Part shown: positions 1 through 13,628 of the stretch, in pieces | Layout of the letters: each line of letters begins with the position of its first letter | How positions within the stretch are numbered: position 1 is the first letter of the stretch | Origin: Synanceia verrucosa | Lineage: Eukaryota; Chordata; Actinopteri; Perciformes; Synanceiidae | Reading direction: 5' to 3' | Assembly: GCA_029721515.1 (NCBI GenBank) | Contig: CM056553.1 | Span: 4,601,001-4,665,000, forward strand | DNA length: 64,000 nt | The notes under the pieces: generated by a model | What the model was told of the DNA's origin: nothing | Database searches by the model: none | Seen by the model: only the letters and a program-made list of their open reading frames with translations | Made by a program: the position numbers and the translations under genes

Positions 1-945
1 ACAACGGATCAATTAATGGAATAACAACACAGCATAAGCTAAAGCTAATATTCACAGGGCAGGGCTAAGCTGGTTTTCTGCTTATGCAGGTGGTGAAATG
101 ATGCCACTTAGACACTACAGTGCCATTTATCATGCTTTGCCCGGCCATGTTCAGAGGAAGGTCTTTCTGCTGGGAGAAAGCAGAGGTCGGAGGTTCACAG
201 TGTGCACTCATTTAACACAAAGCCACTGCAGCCCAGTGAACTAGAAACTACATTACCACTCCCACTGCATGCTCACGTTTCCGTTTGTTTCCTGATTTAC
301 TGTTGGTGTGGATTAAGCCGCACTATGTTAATCCTCAGCATTACATCATCTTGTTTGTGTAGACCGCCATGTGTCTGAGTTGGTGAAGTGAATCCAATCT
401 TTTGTGCTTCTGCAGAAGAAAAACAGCAGCGATGGATTTTACAAATCCAATTAGTAGTTTCCGGCTGGCTCTCACTGCTGATTGTGAGAGCTCGCTATTG
501 TATATTCATGGCACAAAGTAATTAGCGAAGTGAAGGCAGTCCATTACAATCATTATTGTTATCATTTAATCAGGGATAGCTTGTTATTTATAGAGGGGAA
601 AAGATAACTGTTCTTCAAGGACATATAGATCATCAATAAGAAGAGCGGGTGGCCAGGTTGTCTTGACTTTAATGATACAGTACTTTCAACAAGATCCAGT
701 GCTGAGTACATTAAATCTACAGTCAAACTGAAATTTGAACTCTCATTTTTTGTACATAAAATACAAACCATAATGATGCTGCAGCTAAAAATGAAAAATG
801 ATGATGAATGCATCATCTCTTTTGATGTTATTTAACTTCTGATGCATCATCAGCATCTCTTGCACACTGTTATGTTTGTCTTGCATGTAAATGAGGGTGT
901 CTAGCATTAGCTGTTTGTTATATGGGTCAAATTTTGGTGATCAGA
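1..945. other. Intergenic sequence, no gene seen
   Basis: AT-rich unique sequence with only short chance ORFs, no splice-supported exons and no clear repeat. Confidence 0.6.
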
Positions 946-1536
946 GGGCTGTTTTCACAAAACAAGGATAAGGGATTAAGCCAGGATATCTCAGTTATCC
1001 TGGCTGAATTTAGCCTTGAATCAGTTTCACAAAAGCAGATTTATTCTCTGCAGCTAGCTTGCAGTTTGCTGTGTTTTTCCTCATGTTTATTAGCCTGCAT
1101 TGAAATGATACAGATATGTAAAATATAGGTCATAATGTTATTTCAGAAATAATTAGTCTTAATGCCTTGTCTGGTTAAGCAAATAAGATTTATATATAAA
1201 AAAAAATATACAGGATGTAGGCAGTTTATACTGTATATATACACTGTATACGTATACAGTAAATATACAGCATATATATAGTATACACATATACTGTATA
1301 TGTACTGCTATATATACAGTACATATGCAGTATATATGCATATACTATATGTATGTATCCAGTATATATAGTATATATACTGTGCATTGACAGTATATAC
1401 TCTGTATGTACTGAGTTTACATATATATGCTATATATACACTGTATACATACAGTACATATACAGTATATATACTATACATATACTGCATTTGTACTGCA
1501 TATACTGTATATGCAGTACAAATACTATAAAATGTA

Positions 1537-1584
<48 letters not shown>

Positions 1585-2036
1585 TGTATGTATACTATAT
1601 ATATATACAGTACATATGCAGTATACTGCATATGTACTGCATATGTATACAGTATATATAGTATATGTATGTCTCAGTTGGTCCTCTCTTCTCTGCCAGC
1701 CTTGCTTTGTTGTTGAATTATTACAGCTCTGATTCCTTTTTTCATGATAATATATTTTATTTTGTTGTATCATTCTACAATCAACTGTTGTTCAGCTTCA
1801 GAAAAGTGAGCCACACCGTCCTCTCCATGTTTTCATCCATAAATCTGTGATCGTCCTTGTGGTCTAGATGCCCTTTTTTTTTTTTACCTGAAGCAGTTAC
1901 ACCTGGCTTGACAATTTTCATCCTGGTTTGGCGTTCGTGAAACAGACTGATCCAGGAAGGACAGATCAGGCTTTGTCAAGCCTTGCTTTCTCAGTCATCC
2001 TGGATATGTAAATCTTACTTTCCTGAAACAGGCCCC
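946..2036. mobile_element. DNA-transposon relic with inverted ends GGGCTGTTT / AAACAGGCCCC
   Basis: The left end reads GGGCTGTTTTCACAAAAC, and the right end, read in reverse, GGGGCCTGTTTCAGGAAAG. Subterminal parts also mirror each other: CAGGATATCTCAGTTATCC at the left against a reversed CCAGGATGACTGAG at the right. No transposase reading frame is present, so this is non-autonomous. The ends resemble Harbinger-type fish MITEs as I remember them; the superfamily is uncertain because no target-site duplication is clear. Its centre is occupied by the TA-rich tract at 1195-1670. Confidence 0.5.
1195..1670. repeat. Degenerate TA / CAGTATA microsatellite
   Basis: About 475 bases of alternating TA with interspersed CAGTA/TACTG steps and a pure (AT)n core near 1541-1576. 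Many short palindromes such as TACTGTATATACAGTA-like units make it prone to cruciforms. The tyrosine/isoleucine-rich ORFs on both strands here are artefacts of the repeat. Confidence 0.9.
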
Positions 2037-3664
2037 AGGTTGTGAAAGCTAAAAAGCTCACAGTGACTTTGTGGCAGAAGTGTGTCTGTTGAAAACTATG
2101 TATTTCCAGTCCAGTCCTCCATCCTTTACAATCCATTAGCAAGAGCTTCTTCACCAAAGTCGAAACAGCATCACACTGGACTGCACCAGAAACCCACACA
2201 ATCACACCTCCTTCACTTTGTTTAGGTTTTTTTTTGCTCCACTCCATCTCACAGTTAAATGCCACCGCTCGTCTCATTGATTTAGGTTTATTACTTTAGC
2301 TGCAACTGGGCTGCGGAGTCGAGGAGGTCTGGGATTAACGGGGGCCAGTGATAAGAGTGCAACGGTAATTTGTGACTCGTATTCAATAGCTCCTGAGATG
2401 GGGTGCTACAGCTAGTGGAGCCCTTGGGATTTCATTACACAAAGACAAATGGATGATCCAGGCACGGCTGAATTTAGGAGGGGGGGCAATTAGCCTAATC
2501 AGTGGTAGCATGTCTCAAGCACCGTGTAACCATGCAGTGAGGCGACCTGCACAACAACAAAGGAAATGGCACTTCTAGAAACTGCAAACTGTGGCAAAAG
2601 ATCTGAGCAAAGAAGGAAACGTTTCATCCTTGAACAAAAATTGTCCATATTACAGCCATTTCCAATGTTCTTTTCACTCATGAGGAAGTCAGCACTAGTG
2701 GTGATGGCACACTGTGTGTGTGCTCGTGTGCTCATAAGGAGGTTTCAGAAATAATGGTAATTGCTCCCACAAAGTCTTACTAAGGCATTAAAATGAAAAC
2801 AATTCAAACAGGATTGAATTACTAATCAGAGCTTTGTGGAGGAAGTGTAAATTCTACGGCTGATGGCGCAAAGTGGAAATGTTTCCACTATTACATTTTA
2901 AAGATTTGGCTGTGCAGAGTCATAAGAACAGTTTAAAAAAAAAAGCATTTTGTTTTTCCATCAGCATGATTATACGCAGACATGTGAAGACCGAAGCTCG
3001 TCATGCAAATATGTTTCTGTGGCTGCAGAATTACCATTAATGAGCTCTAAAAGAGAAAAAAGAGGGTGGTGTGAAGGCTTCAGAGAGGGAAGAAATGTCT
3101 TCAGGGTTGGACAGATTCACAATCCATGACTTGCTGGGCCACATTACATATGAACCACATGTATGAGAAAACACTGGGGGTCTGCGAGCGAATCAAACGC
3201 TCATGAAACCACTCAGGATCCAATGACTGACTTCAAGTCGTTCCTTTTGAATGCACTGTTCAGCATTTGTAGCTCTCAGCTGTTGACTCTCTTTGGAATT
3301 GAAATGTTGATTTCCCCACATGGTCTTTGATAAGAGCACAGATCACACCGATACCGAACATCACGGAGAAGAAAAGAAAGCCGCGGCTGAAAACACATCT
3401 CACTGTGGTAAATCTGAGCTCTTCCTTTGAAGTCATAAGTCTGCTAATGCTTCCTGTTGGACCGCAGCTTCAAGAGCTTGTTTTAATTGCTCCCAGAGAA
3501 AGAGGTGAATGGTTAAAGAGTAACAGCTTCTATGTAAAGGGATTACAGTAATCTGAATACAAAACATTGGCAGCTAGTTGTCTTGTCCTATGTCTGTTTT
3601 TAGTTTATATCCTTTGGGATCTGCAGGAAAATGATTTTAGGGAAAAACAGATTGTGTCACTAAC
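2037..3664. other. Intergenic unique sequence with a regulatory-looking stretch at 2280-2490
   Basis: No gene seen. The 2280-2490 stretch differs from its AT-rich neighbours: mixed composition, no repeats, and homeodomain-type cores such as CAATTAGCCTAATC. It may be a conserved enhancer; this is inference only. Confidence 0.3.
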
Positions 3665-4150
3665 AGGGTTCCCTGGAAAACCTAGAAAATGACTGACCAA
3701 TTTTCCAGTCATGGAAAACATATGGAAAATGAGAAATAAGTTCAAATGTCCTGGAAACAGTTAAGTTATCCTGGAAAATGATTTGAATGGATTAAAAAAG
3801 TAATTTTTTGAACCAATTTGCATTCTCTCACAAGGCCTGAGAAGAATAAATAATTTTCCAGGATAACTTGACCATTTCCAGGACATTTGTAAATGTAAAT
3901 GTAAATGTTCTTTATTTATGCAGCCCTTTTCAAAATGCTTTATAACAGATAGTAAATAAAAGCAATGGAAAACAATAAGAACAATAAAAGCAAGAAAATG
4001 GAAATAAAATAAAAGTGTCACCACGCCACTGGGTATGAAGAGCCATCCCAAATAAATAAGTTTTCAATCTAGATTTGACCTTTTTTAATTTTTCATGTTT
4101 TCCATGACTGGGAAATTGGTCAATCATTTCCCAGGATTTCCAGTTTTCTG
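3665..4150. mobile_element. Fold-back element with long inverted ends, 'TCATGGAAAACAT' family
   Basis: The left part (3665-3740) and the right part (4085-4150, reversed) share more than 50 bases, including TGACCAATTTTCC..TCATGGAAAACAT against TGACCAATTTCCCAGTCATGG. A further single end of the same family lies at 31960-32042. No transposase is present. The centre (about 3893-4080) carries a different AT-rich sequence resembling a LINE-type 3' segment ('CTTTATTTATGCAGCCCTTT'), probably a nested insertion. Confidence 0.6.
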
Positions 4151-6224
4151 CATTATTTTAATATAACAACCTTACTTTTACCCAAATGGAAGAATGAACG
4201 ACCAGACCAGCTGAAAGAAATCTGAACTCTTTTAAACAAGTCACCTTTGGCCAGGAACATGTACATACAGTTCTGCATGTAAAGTCAAAAAGTGGAAAAA
4301 TCACTAACACTACTTATATTGTTAATTTCGTTGTTAGTGAAAGTGAAAGTACTCTTTGTGTACTTATCGAACGCTCAAAACAAATCAATGTTACAATCAA
4401 AGCGTCAGCAGTGGTAAAAGATTCGACCATTAAAAGCTTCTATGGAAACATATGGAACAACAGGCATAAAATCAATAGGTGCACACATGCACTCTCTGCG
4501 GGGTGTCATTAGGAACATCTGAAGCGAATTCCCTCACATACGTCAAGCGTGCCGAAGCACAATAGACGTTAAATCCTGTTTTTGAATGGCTGACTTGACT
4601 TGGGGCGTCTTATTGCCGTCATGTTGACACAAATTTACTTCAACAATAGAGCCGAGGGGGAGATCAAATGTGGCGCTGGACTAATCATTCGTTATCCCGC
4701 TAGCTTAATGACCTGTGTAACGTGACATTACGACCAGAAATACTGCCGACGAGGAGTCGTCTTAATCTCACTTCTCAGTCGGATATAAGCGTGGGCACCA
4801 ATAGGGGGATGCATGATTGCCCTTCCAGCGCAATAAAACATGATACTGCTTTGTAGCCTGCATCAATTGTGCTTTTAATTAAGATAAAGGAAATTATTTT
4901 TGAGCAGAGAGTAAAGTATACACTCAAAAAAAGGGAAATTTGCATCTGGCTCTTGATGACCTTTATCTTACAGTTGGGGCGTATCATGTCACTCCTAAAT
5001 CAGACAAGCTGTTGATTGTCAAAATTCATTGTTTTTGTGGTCATAGCTGCACATACTCATGAAGCTGCAGTACATATCTCAACCTCTACTACCTATAAAG
5101 TAGATGCACACACAGTAACTTACAGCAGAGAGTTCCATAATGTTATAGTGGATCGAAATGCAATCATGAAAAAATATTGATGACTTTATAAAAATACAGT
5201 TTTTGTTCCATCTTGTACACAAGGAGTTGCACAACAAGCAGAGAAAGCATGACTGGACAGTTGCATCTTGTTAGTGCCGCCCCAACATGGGAAGTTCTCC
5301 ATGGTGTCAGATGTTAATTGGATAATCAATCTCTCCTAAATCGTAGCGCTCTAAAGCCTTGGTGGAGTGCTTTATCAATGCCACGATGTCAGCAGCTCCC
5401 TTGTCCTCGTTTCCTCCCCTCAGTAAGCTGCAAAGTTCAGGGAGGAAAGTACAGTGGAGGAATTATCTGTGGATCTCTGGCAAAAGGAAAGGGAAGAAAA
5501 AACGGTAACGGACAGATACAAATTGGCAGCAGCAGCTGTCCAGGTGATTTATATATCTTTACAGGACAGTTCACTGAGGGAATACATCTCATCTGATACC
5601 TGCTACCTTTGACCCTCAGCCAAGCTTTTACAAGTTATCTTGTCAGGAACCCTGGGAGACGTAAATCCCTCCTCCTGCAGCATGAACTCTAATAGCAGAT
5701 GTTTATGGAAAGGGACTGGCTTCCCCCACTTAGCTGACCTGGAATTCAGGTGGCAGGAGTTAATAACATATGGAAAGCCCATTAGAGACTGCATTAGAAA
5801 CGACCTTTTAAGCCCCGCTTCTGTGCTATATTTCATCATTTTGGGCGTTACCTGGACCCAGACTCGATCCATTTTCAATGGATTAGGGTGTCTATTGATG
5901 TCTAAATTTTGGGGAAAATCTCAGACGAGCGGTCTGTCCAGCACGTTGGGATATTAATTTATGTCAGAAATGTGTTTTGAAGTCAATAATATGACTCTTA
6001 AAGACTCAGAATCAGGCTTCCACACATGATTTGCCTCTAGAAACATAAGAAATAAGAATAAGTAATAACAAGTGTGGGCAGTAAGGCATTCCTTTTGTCA
6101 GTAACTACTACCCTAACGCAGTGCTTTTAAAATCATCATAGTTACGGTTACCGTGCATTTGTCCGTTACTTGGTAAATTATTTCCTGATTTATGAATTCA
6201 GATTGCTTTCATTCATGCTCTCAG
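4151..6224. other. Intergenic sequence with regulatory-looking stretches at 4500-5010 and 5600-5900
   Basis: No gene seen. 4500-5010 is unusually rich in CG dinucleotides for this desert and dense in TAAT/ATTA and GATAA cores. 5600-5900 contains E-boxes (CAGATG, CATATG) and a forkhead-like TGTTTATG. Both look like candidate conserved enhancers, judged by composition alone. Confidence 0.3.
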
Positions 6225-6565
6225 ATGTCTCTGTGGACAGGGGGACATGTCTGATCCTTCCCTCCACGTTCCCAGCATACGCATCGCTGGTAAATCGCTG
6301 GTTAATATCACTGCAGCAGTGATGAGAGCCTGGAGTTTTTGTGTTTCAACTCATGGTGCATTCAAGTGTACACGAATGTTGGAATTTCCAATTTCAGGTC
6401 AGAATTTAAATCAGAACCCTCTGTGAAGTCAGATCTCCAACATGGAAAGTTGGATTACCCAACCCGACATGGAAGTCATGCTATCTGCTACTGATGTAAA
6501 CAGTAGCTACATGTTTTGTTGTACGTCTGTAAGGCTGGAAGAACTGGGAGCTATAAACTTATGAT
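6225..6565. repeat. Dispersed repeat, copy 1 (second copy at 24605-24915)
   Basis: Shares long similar blocks with 24605-24915, for example TGCTACTGATGTAAACAGTA followed by GCTACATG and a CTGGAAGA.CTGGGAGCT block, in the same order and orientation. No coding capacity or clear ends were seen, so the class is unknown. Confidence 0.6.
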
Positions 6566-9500
6566 GATCTGAGCTCCAAGTTCCAACATCGTGAACATTT
6601 TTGAAGTGTTTGTGTCCACCTGGAGTTTCCCCTCCCTCCATGATGGGACCCAGGTGGATCCATGGTGAAAGGACCAACTGGTAACGCCACGACGGCGCCA
6701 TGGAAACCAGATGTAATGGTTTATCTGCCCACCAGGTGGAGCGATTTTTGTTTACTGAATGAAATCAGCTCATACTTGTTGTAAAGAGGTGATCAGGTTC
6801 TTGAAAACATAAATACAGGTTGTTGTTTTTATGCATAAAATAGTGAGACGACTGAAAGAGACACACCTCCAGTTTACTGTTTATTCTGTCAGTGAAAGAA
6901 AAAAAGATGCACTGTTCACCAGAATCAACCAACATGGAAAGAAAAGCACTCGCCTGCAGGGGGGAAATGAATAACATGCATCGGATGTGTGCCACATTTT
7001 GCAGATAGACCTTCCAGCTTTAAGATTTGGAAAGATTCATATTTTCTGTCTTTCTAGGAACAGATGGAAAGGATCATTTAAATTCAAGAGTGTTTTTCTG
7101 TAGCACTTCAGATTGAATTTAGCACTGACATTTGAGTTCTAATACGACTTGCAGCATTCAGCAAAAAAAACAACTGAACATATAATCTATGCTTTAACAA
7201 ACCAGCTGTCCTCTTTTGGCTAAAATCAGATTACTGGTGCCTGCGCTGCTTTAATTTTTGGACTCTTATATATGGAGACTCATTTGCATCTGCAGGCCCA
7301 ACATAAATGTCAAACTGCACTCTCTGGCTCATTAATAATAAAATGGAACATCTAGATCCCAAAGCTTGTGTGGCATTTTTGGCAATTATCGGACTGACTG
7401 TTGTAATTTCAAATGCTGCCCTTAGGGGTCCAATATGCATATGATAAATATTTAAATGAAACTGCAGTCAACAATCAGCCTGGGAGAGCCAGATTTAGGC
7501 AGCAGCTATTTAGCTATTGTCAGTCACTATGAATGTTTAACTGTGAACCTGCTTACCCTGTAGCTACGCCACATCCATAAATGTGTAGATGTACTCTCAT
7601 CAGCAGATTCTACTGCTATACAATAAATAAAGGACAACTCCTATAATTTAACTTTTTATTTGAAACTTTATCACACTTAATTTAATTGTTATTCATCTAT
7701 GTAGTATTTTTAACACCATGTTCTGTTTAAGAGCATTTAAAGGTTTGATAATTATACTCATCCTCTTATAGTCTGTGTTATACTGTATATGATTATAGCT
7801 TCATTATTTGCCTGTCACGTATGTCGCAGTCAATGTAAATGATTTGTTTATACTGTAGCTTTCAACAAGTATAAATTCTGCTTTACAACCATAACATTGT
7901 ATTTGTTGATGATTTTAGTGCTTCCTGTCTATTCACTCTGTCACTTTCTGTGTTTATAATTGTCCCTGATTTACTGCACTCTTATATCACTTTTATTTTG
8001 TGCTCTGAAATGAAATGGAGCTGTTGTATATAACGCAGCTCCAGATGTCAACAGGAGGCGGTTTGAACTGCAGAGTCTGGAAATCTGATGACATGTCATC
8101 AGTAAGGTGTAAAAATCCCATGTTTACCAAATGCTTGGTGTGTGAATGACACAGTAAGGCAAAAACTTGTAGCAGAGGTGAATCACTGGTACACTGTGTA
8201 CTCTGACTATAATGCTAATGAATCCATATGAATAAAAAAATCCTCTGATGAACAGGTGTAATACCAGGTTAATTACGATGCTGCATGGACCCTAAAACAA
8301 CATTTATGGAATAATCTGAGCAAAGAAACCAATGAATCCAAATGAAAATGTACATTTAAAAGAACAATTAAAGTTAGTATGTTAGTTATGTTTGCCTCAT
8401 CGTGTATTCAGAGAAGGTAGGCAAATATTTCTTTATGTTTAGTTTAATATGAATAAAGAAATTGTATTTTGGGAACTCAAATGGAACGTGTCACTTTTGG
8501 CTGACAGCTGTTTTTTTATTATTATTATTCTTAATGTATAATTGAAGTAAGGTTCCTTGTAATTTTTTGGGGGGGGACTCCCCACACTCAAAACAGTTGT
8601 TGGGTGAAGATAAATTATGGAACGAATTTCCACCCAATTATAATACGCTCATTTAGCAAGAAACAGTTTTGTGGAGTGACATAAATTGATGGTGTTACTT
8701 TTACTTAATTACGAGGGGTGACTCCAACATAATAATAATTTGTTGGGTGAACATATAAAATAATTGTATAATCATAAAACACTCATTTAGCAAGTGATGC
8801 AAATGCTAAGTAGCTAACCATAGCAACTAATGCTGCTATGATTAGTGAGCACACTGCGAAAACATTCAGTGATGACATTAATGGTTCAAAATTATACAGC
8901 GCACAATAATAAGTTAATCCGTGCAATGGTTTATTTTGGATTTAAAGTTATTTTAAGTTAAGTCAAGGACATTGCCGAACATTGTCTGCTCTCAGCATGT
9001 GTTTTTGAACTGTGTGCTGAACTTCAGGAAGTAAAGTTTGTAAAACTCCTGGGTCGCACACTACTGCCACCTTCTGCTCTGGAGTTGTACATGCAATTTG
9101 CTATCTTACCCAAAATGCATTCGGTTCTGTCAACAAACTACTTTACACAATGTTAAGTTATTGCACATCATGTTAAAATAACATTACTTAATGATGTTCA
9201 ACCACAAAACATGACTATATATGGTAGAAGCTACATGTTACACTTAGATTAATGTAGCAGACACCCAGTTTGGCTTTTTTGAGTGTATCATTCGTGTTGT
9301 GTATTCTGCATATTGAATTGTTTTGATTTTAATCAATTAATGAAATTAAATTTAAATAAATGAATAGACTTCCTGGAGGATACAGTCACTACAGATGCTT
9401 TGATGGGGTGAGGTGCTCCAGCACTTCTGTCATAAGGGGAAAGTTGAGGCTTTCTAAGATATATTTTTTTTCCTGGTGCAACTTTGTATAAACAACAGAC

Positions 9501-12500
9501 TTACTTTCCCTCAACAAGTGCTCAAGCAGCGATGTGTATGCATGCGTGTGTTTATCTGTGGATCCCAGTGGAGCTTTTCCTCCAGGCAGCTGCTGCTGCT
9601 GCAAATAACAACCTGCCTGCTTGAAGTGAATGTAAAACACTGCAGACGTTTTTCATCTGACATTCAGCACACAGTGAGAGCAACATCCTATCTGCGGTCT
9701 AATAAAAGCGATATTTCCAGCACTGCCTTTGGCTAACACACGTACTCCCCCATTGAAAATCTCTAACATATAAATGCTTTTTAAGGCACTTAAATATAGT
9801 GGGAAACATAAATAAGGCCAAGCATTTAGAAGCAACCATAACTGCTCCTGAGGAAGAGCTATAACAGTAAGAGTTAATGAAAGCTAAAACACATTATATT
9901 TATTTAAAACCATTAATAATTGTGTGTCTATAAACAGTAATGGATACTTAATACCTCACCAACTCTTTTGCAAAGTGTCTTTTGATTAATTATTCACAAA
10001 TATACTGTGCACAACATTTTCTACCTCCAACAGCTACCAATGGCTTTTCCTCTGTGTTCTGTTTGACAGTGTATTTTAATGTAACTCCTTCACTGTGCAC
10101 AAGTATTCAAGAGAAGAATTGATATTCTCACTGACTGTGTGCATCAAAACACATTACAGTAATTATTCTGTGATGGTGGTGTAATTTGTTTCTTGAAAAC
10201 TAAAACAATGTGCTCCCTTTCTGCTAAAGTTTGTGCAGGACCGTGACCTTAGGACCTTATTTTCAAGGCAAAACCTAGAAACATCACACCTCGTGCTCTA
10301 GGTGGATTTGTGATATTGATAGTCTCTTTGTCAAAAGATGGAAAAACAATGGAAAGTAGTTTTATTTTTAAAAAAAAAATAGATAATGTTAATATTTTTG
10401 TCAAGATTTAGAAGATCAATAATTCATATCAGGGTGTTCAAGTGCTGTGTGGAGCTGGTTATTATATAGCTTTTTGTTTATTAGCACAAAGACAAGAAGT
10501 AAAAGAAAAAGCTGTTTTTTTCAACGTTTGAAAAAAAAAAAAATACCAGCACTTCAAAAACTCACTAATTGATTTCTATTGTTATAATAAACAACTCTAT
10601 GGACAAAAAGTAGTAGGAGTTATAGGAGTGGTTGGATAAATGTGATTTTATATGGCAATATATTTTGGGATGTAGTGGAACAGAAACTGTTGACAAATGA
10701 ACAGGAATGTGAATATGTCATCAAATCCAGTTGATTATATACTCCTTATTAAAAGGTACATGGCATGTCGGCACCTTTACTCAGGGTTAATTCAGCATAA
10801 AGCCACAGAGCTACAGTAGCATGATCGAGCTAACTACAGCCTGGTTTAATCTGATTAAAATAACAGTTGGAAGCTCAGTTCTGCAGCACAGATCACATCA
10901 GCAGCATCTCAGTGGATTAGACCATTTTTATTTCCCTGCTCAGATATTTGAAAGCAAACAGCAGCAGGGAGCAGATTTCACCACAGTGCAACAGTATTTC
11001 CCATCTGTTTGCTTCACCTGACTGTCAACAAGCTGACGCTATCTTGTTTCCTCTGCTGCAGTACAGTAAGAGGTGAGTGCAGCTTGTTATCTGTGGCAGG
11101 ACGGCTTCAATCTATTGGTCCTGCATGTCCCTCTAATACACATGATGATATTACTGGAGAAAGACTCAGGCTCATCCTCCCTGGGGGTTGATGGTGTCTT
11201 GATATTATCCATGTTTCCTTCGCAGTCAATGCAGCTCTCATTGTTTACCAAGTGAGCGTCACACAAAGCGCAGTATGAGGCAGTGTAGCTGTTCAAAAGA
11301 TGGGCAAGGAAGTCAGTACCAACTGTGCAGTGAATGCCATTATCTATGGTCTGCATATTGAGAGGCACCGAGGGCATCAACAAGAGCGTGTTGTGTGTTT
11401 TGCCGTGCTGTGAGCTGCCTTTCAAACGCATTTCCAAGGGCAGCGTTGGAAATGCGCTATAGGGGCCCAGAGATAGAAAACAATATTCTCAATAGGCCGT
11501 CAGCTCGTGTGCTTTTCTCAGTGGCGAGAGAGAGAGAGAAACTGCCGTGACCTTTAAAATTCACAGAGGAGAGGCGCTTCCCTCGAGGCTCTGCAGAGCG
11601 TTACAGCCTGAGGGCAAAATCATGCAATTCCAGTGTAGTTTAAGTGTGTCAGGGGAGGCCTTGAGTGCGTAATTTCTACTATTAGCCTGACTGAACTTGA
11701 ACAAAGAGGTGTTTGTTTTGTCACAAACAGATGCACTGAATGTTTTTATTCTTTGCTCTGCAGTCTTTGACATGGTAATTGTGTGGGCGATAAGAATAAG
11801 CGAAAGCTGCACCAGGTGAGATCTCAGTGTGTTATCCATCAGTGTCACATCATCGAGACTGAAGCGTCACCATGCAGGGTGATGTCTTCCATGATTTTAG
11901 GATGTTAACATCCCATTTTTCAAAACTAAACAATTGCTTCTTGGTGGTTTTTGTGGCAGCTAAACTGATTATTTACCAAGTAAAGAAGCTTTAAAGCTGA
12001 AAATGAGACAGTCCTCTTTGTTTACATCCACCTAACAAGAGATCTCCTGCAGGTGAATAAATTACTTTCCTCTTTCAGAGGCAAAGGCAAACGTTGTGGT
12101 GTCTTTGCAAAACCTCTTTGGAAGACATCACTGCAGAGAGTCGACTGTTAGCAGATAATGATATTTTCTGAACCTTCACCAGGTCGTTTGAACTTAAACC
12201 TTCCACACAGAGATGGCAGATCAGAAAATCTCTATTACTCATTTCTGGCATTGTCCAACGCTGCATTCCTAAATTCTTTATTTGGCTTTGAGGATTTTCT
12301 GCAGGGGGACTGGTCAACCCTTGTGCCCTCACTGTGTGCAGGTGCACAGCTCTGCAGCAAGAGACATACTTCAAACAAAGGTTCAAGACATTGAAGTTTT
12401 GACTGGAAGCAGTTGTGAGACTTAACCAAACAGTAAAAGAACTACTAGCTACAGATAAGAGGTCACATTATCCTGCATGCCAGTGAAATATCAACATTAT

Positions 12501-13530
12501 TAGAAAATACAACTCAGTAAAGCTACAAACATCATATTGATGATCACAAAACAGCCCTAAAGATAATTTATGACCTGTTTTTGTGTGTAATAAATACTTT
12601 TTGTGGGTGAATTTAAGTAGTACCAGTATCAGTGGTAATCAATCATGCAGCATGTGTCTTGGTTTTACTGTGAAAGGTCAGAATTAACAGCAGCGTATTT
12701 TCCCAAATATAATATGCAAACTATTGCAACCATTTGTACGTTTAATGCATTATTTTTGTGCCTGATTTGTATCCATGTGCCATAGTTCCCTCAGCATAAT
12801 GCATGATGGTTTATAGTCCCTGTTCAGTGACCATTTTTGTCCAATATATATAATAATTCTCATTTCAAGTGCCAGTAGTTTTTCTTTTTCACCACTTTTA
12901 TTATTGAATAGCTTGAACGTGCTCAAGGACATCTAACAGGTTGAGAGAAACTGTTCAAAATTTCAACACTTTTAAAATATGTGACTCTTGTGACAAAGTG
13001 ATGGAGAGCATTAAGCAGAAACAACGTTTTTGTACGTTTGTGCCATGAATTTATGTTGTAACTCAACATAGTTGTTTCCTCCCTTCAGACGAGGCTGTTA
13101 GCTGCCATTCATTCTTGGCCAATATGAAAAACAACTTCCATACAGGCATTCATTACAGGAAACATCAAGCTGTAATTCAATTTGACCAAAATGTTCAGTT
13201 TTATTTGATTAGAACTTATTTGTTCAAATTGCTGCATTAAAGGGTAGTGTTGGTATTTTTCAACCTGGACCCTTGATAAATGATGGGGACAACAATTTAT
13301 GAAGCTGGTTATTGACAAAAACAAGCACTTAATTGGACGTCATGCTACACTGACAGTGCTTTGTTGTCACCTGCAGTTATCCCTCAATAAGAAATCACTT
13401 TTAAAAATGTTTGTCTCCATTAGTTTGACTGTTTGAAACAAGCATCAGCCTACACCACTGACATAATGCCTCGTTACCATTTATTTATTCTTATTGTTAA
13501 TAAGCACCAGAATATATTACTTCTACTACT
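6566..13530. other. Intergenic sequence, no gene seen
   Basis: Mostly unique AT-rich sequence with chance ORFs only. 8560-8800 contains an imperfect duplication: a TTGTTGGGTGAA block and a CTCATTTAGCAAG block each occur twice, about 130-150 bases apart. 9265-9285 reads TTTTTTGAGTGTA, a common fish transposon end, but no partner end was found with confidence. Confidence 0.5.
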
Positions 13531-13628
13531 TTAACTCTTTGAGTGCCAGCCATTTTATAAAACCAAAAGTGTCTTGTTCTGATGTTTTTGTCCATTTTGA
13601 GTCATATTTCAAGACCCACAGAATATTT
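13531..13628 (-). mobile_element. TTAA-type MITE, truncated copy A (one end only)
   Basis: Begins TTAACTCTTTGAGTGCC and matches, in reverse, the right end of the full copy at 27434-27852 as far as the CAGAATATT block, then stops. The rest of the element is absent. Confidence 0.75.

Noticed and set aside
1159..1773. Overlapping YIYIYIY ORFs
   Set aside because: Artefacts of the TA/CAGTATA repeat.
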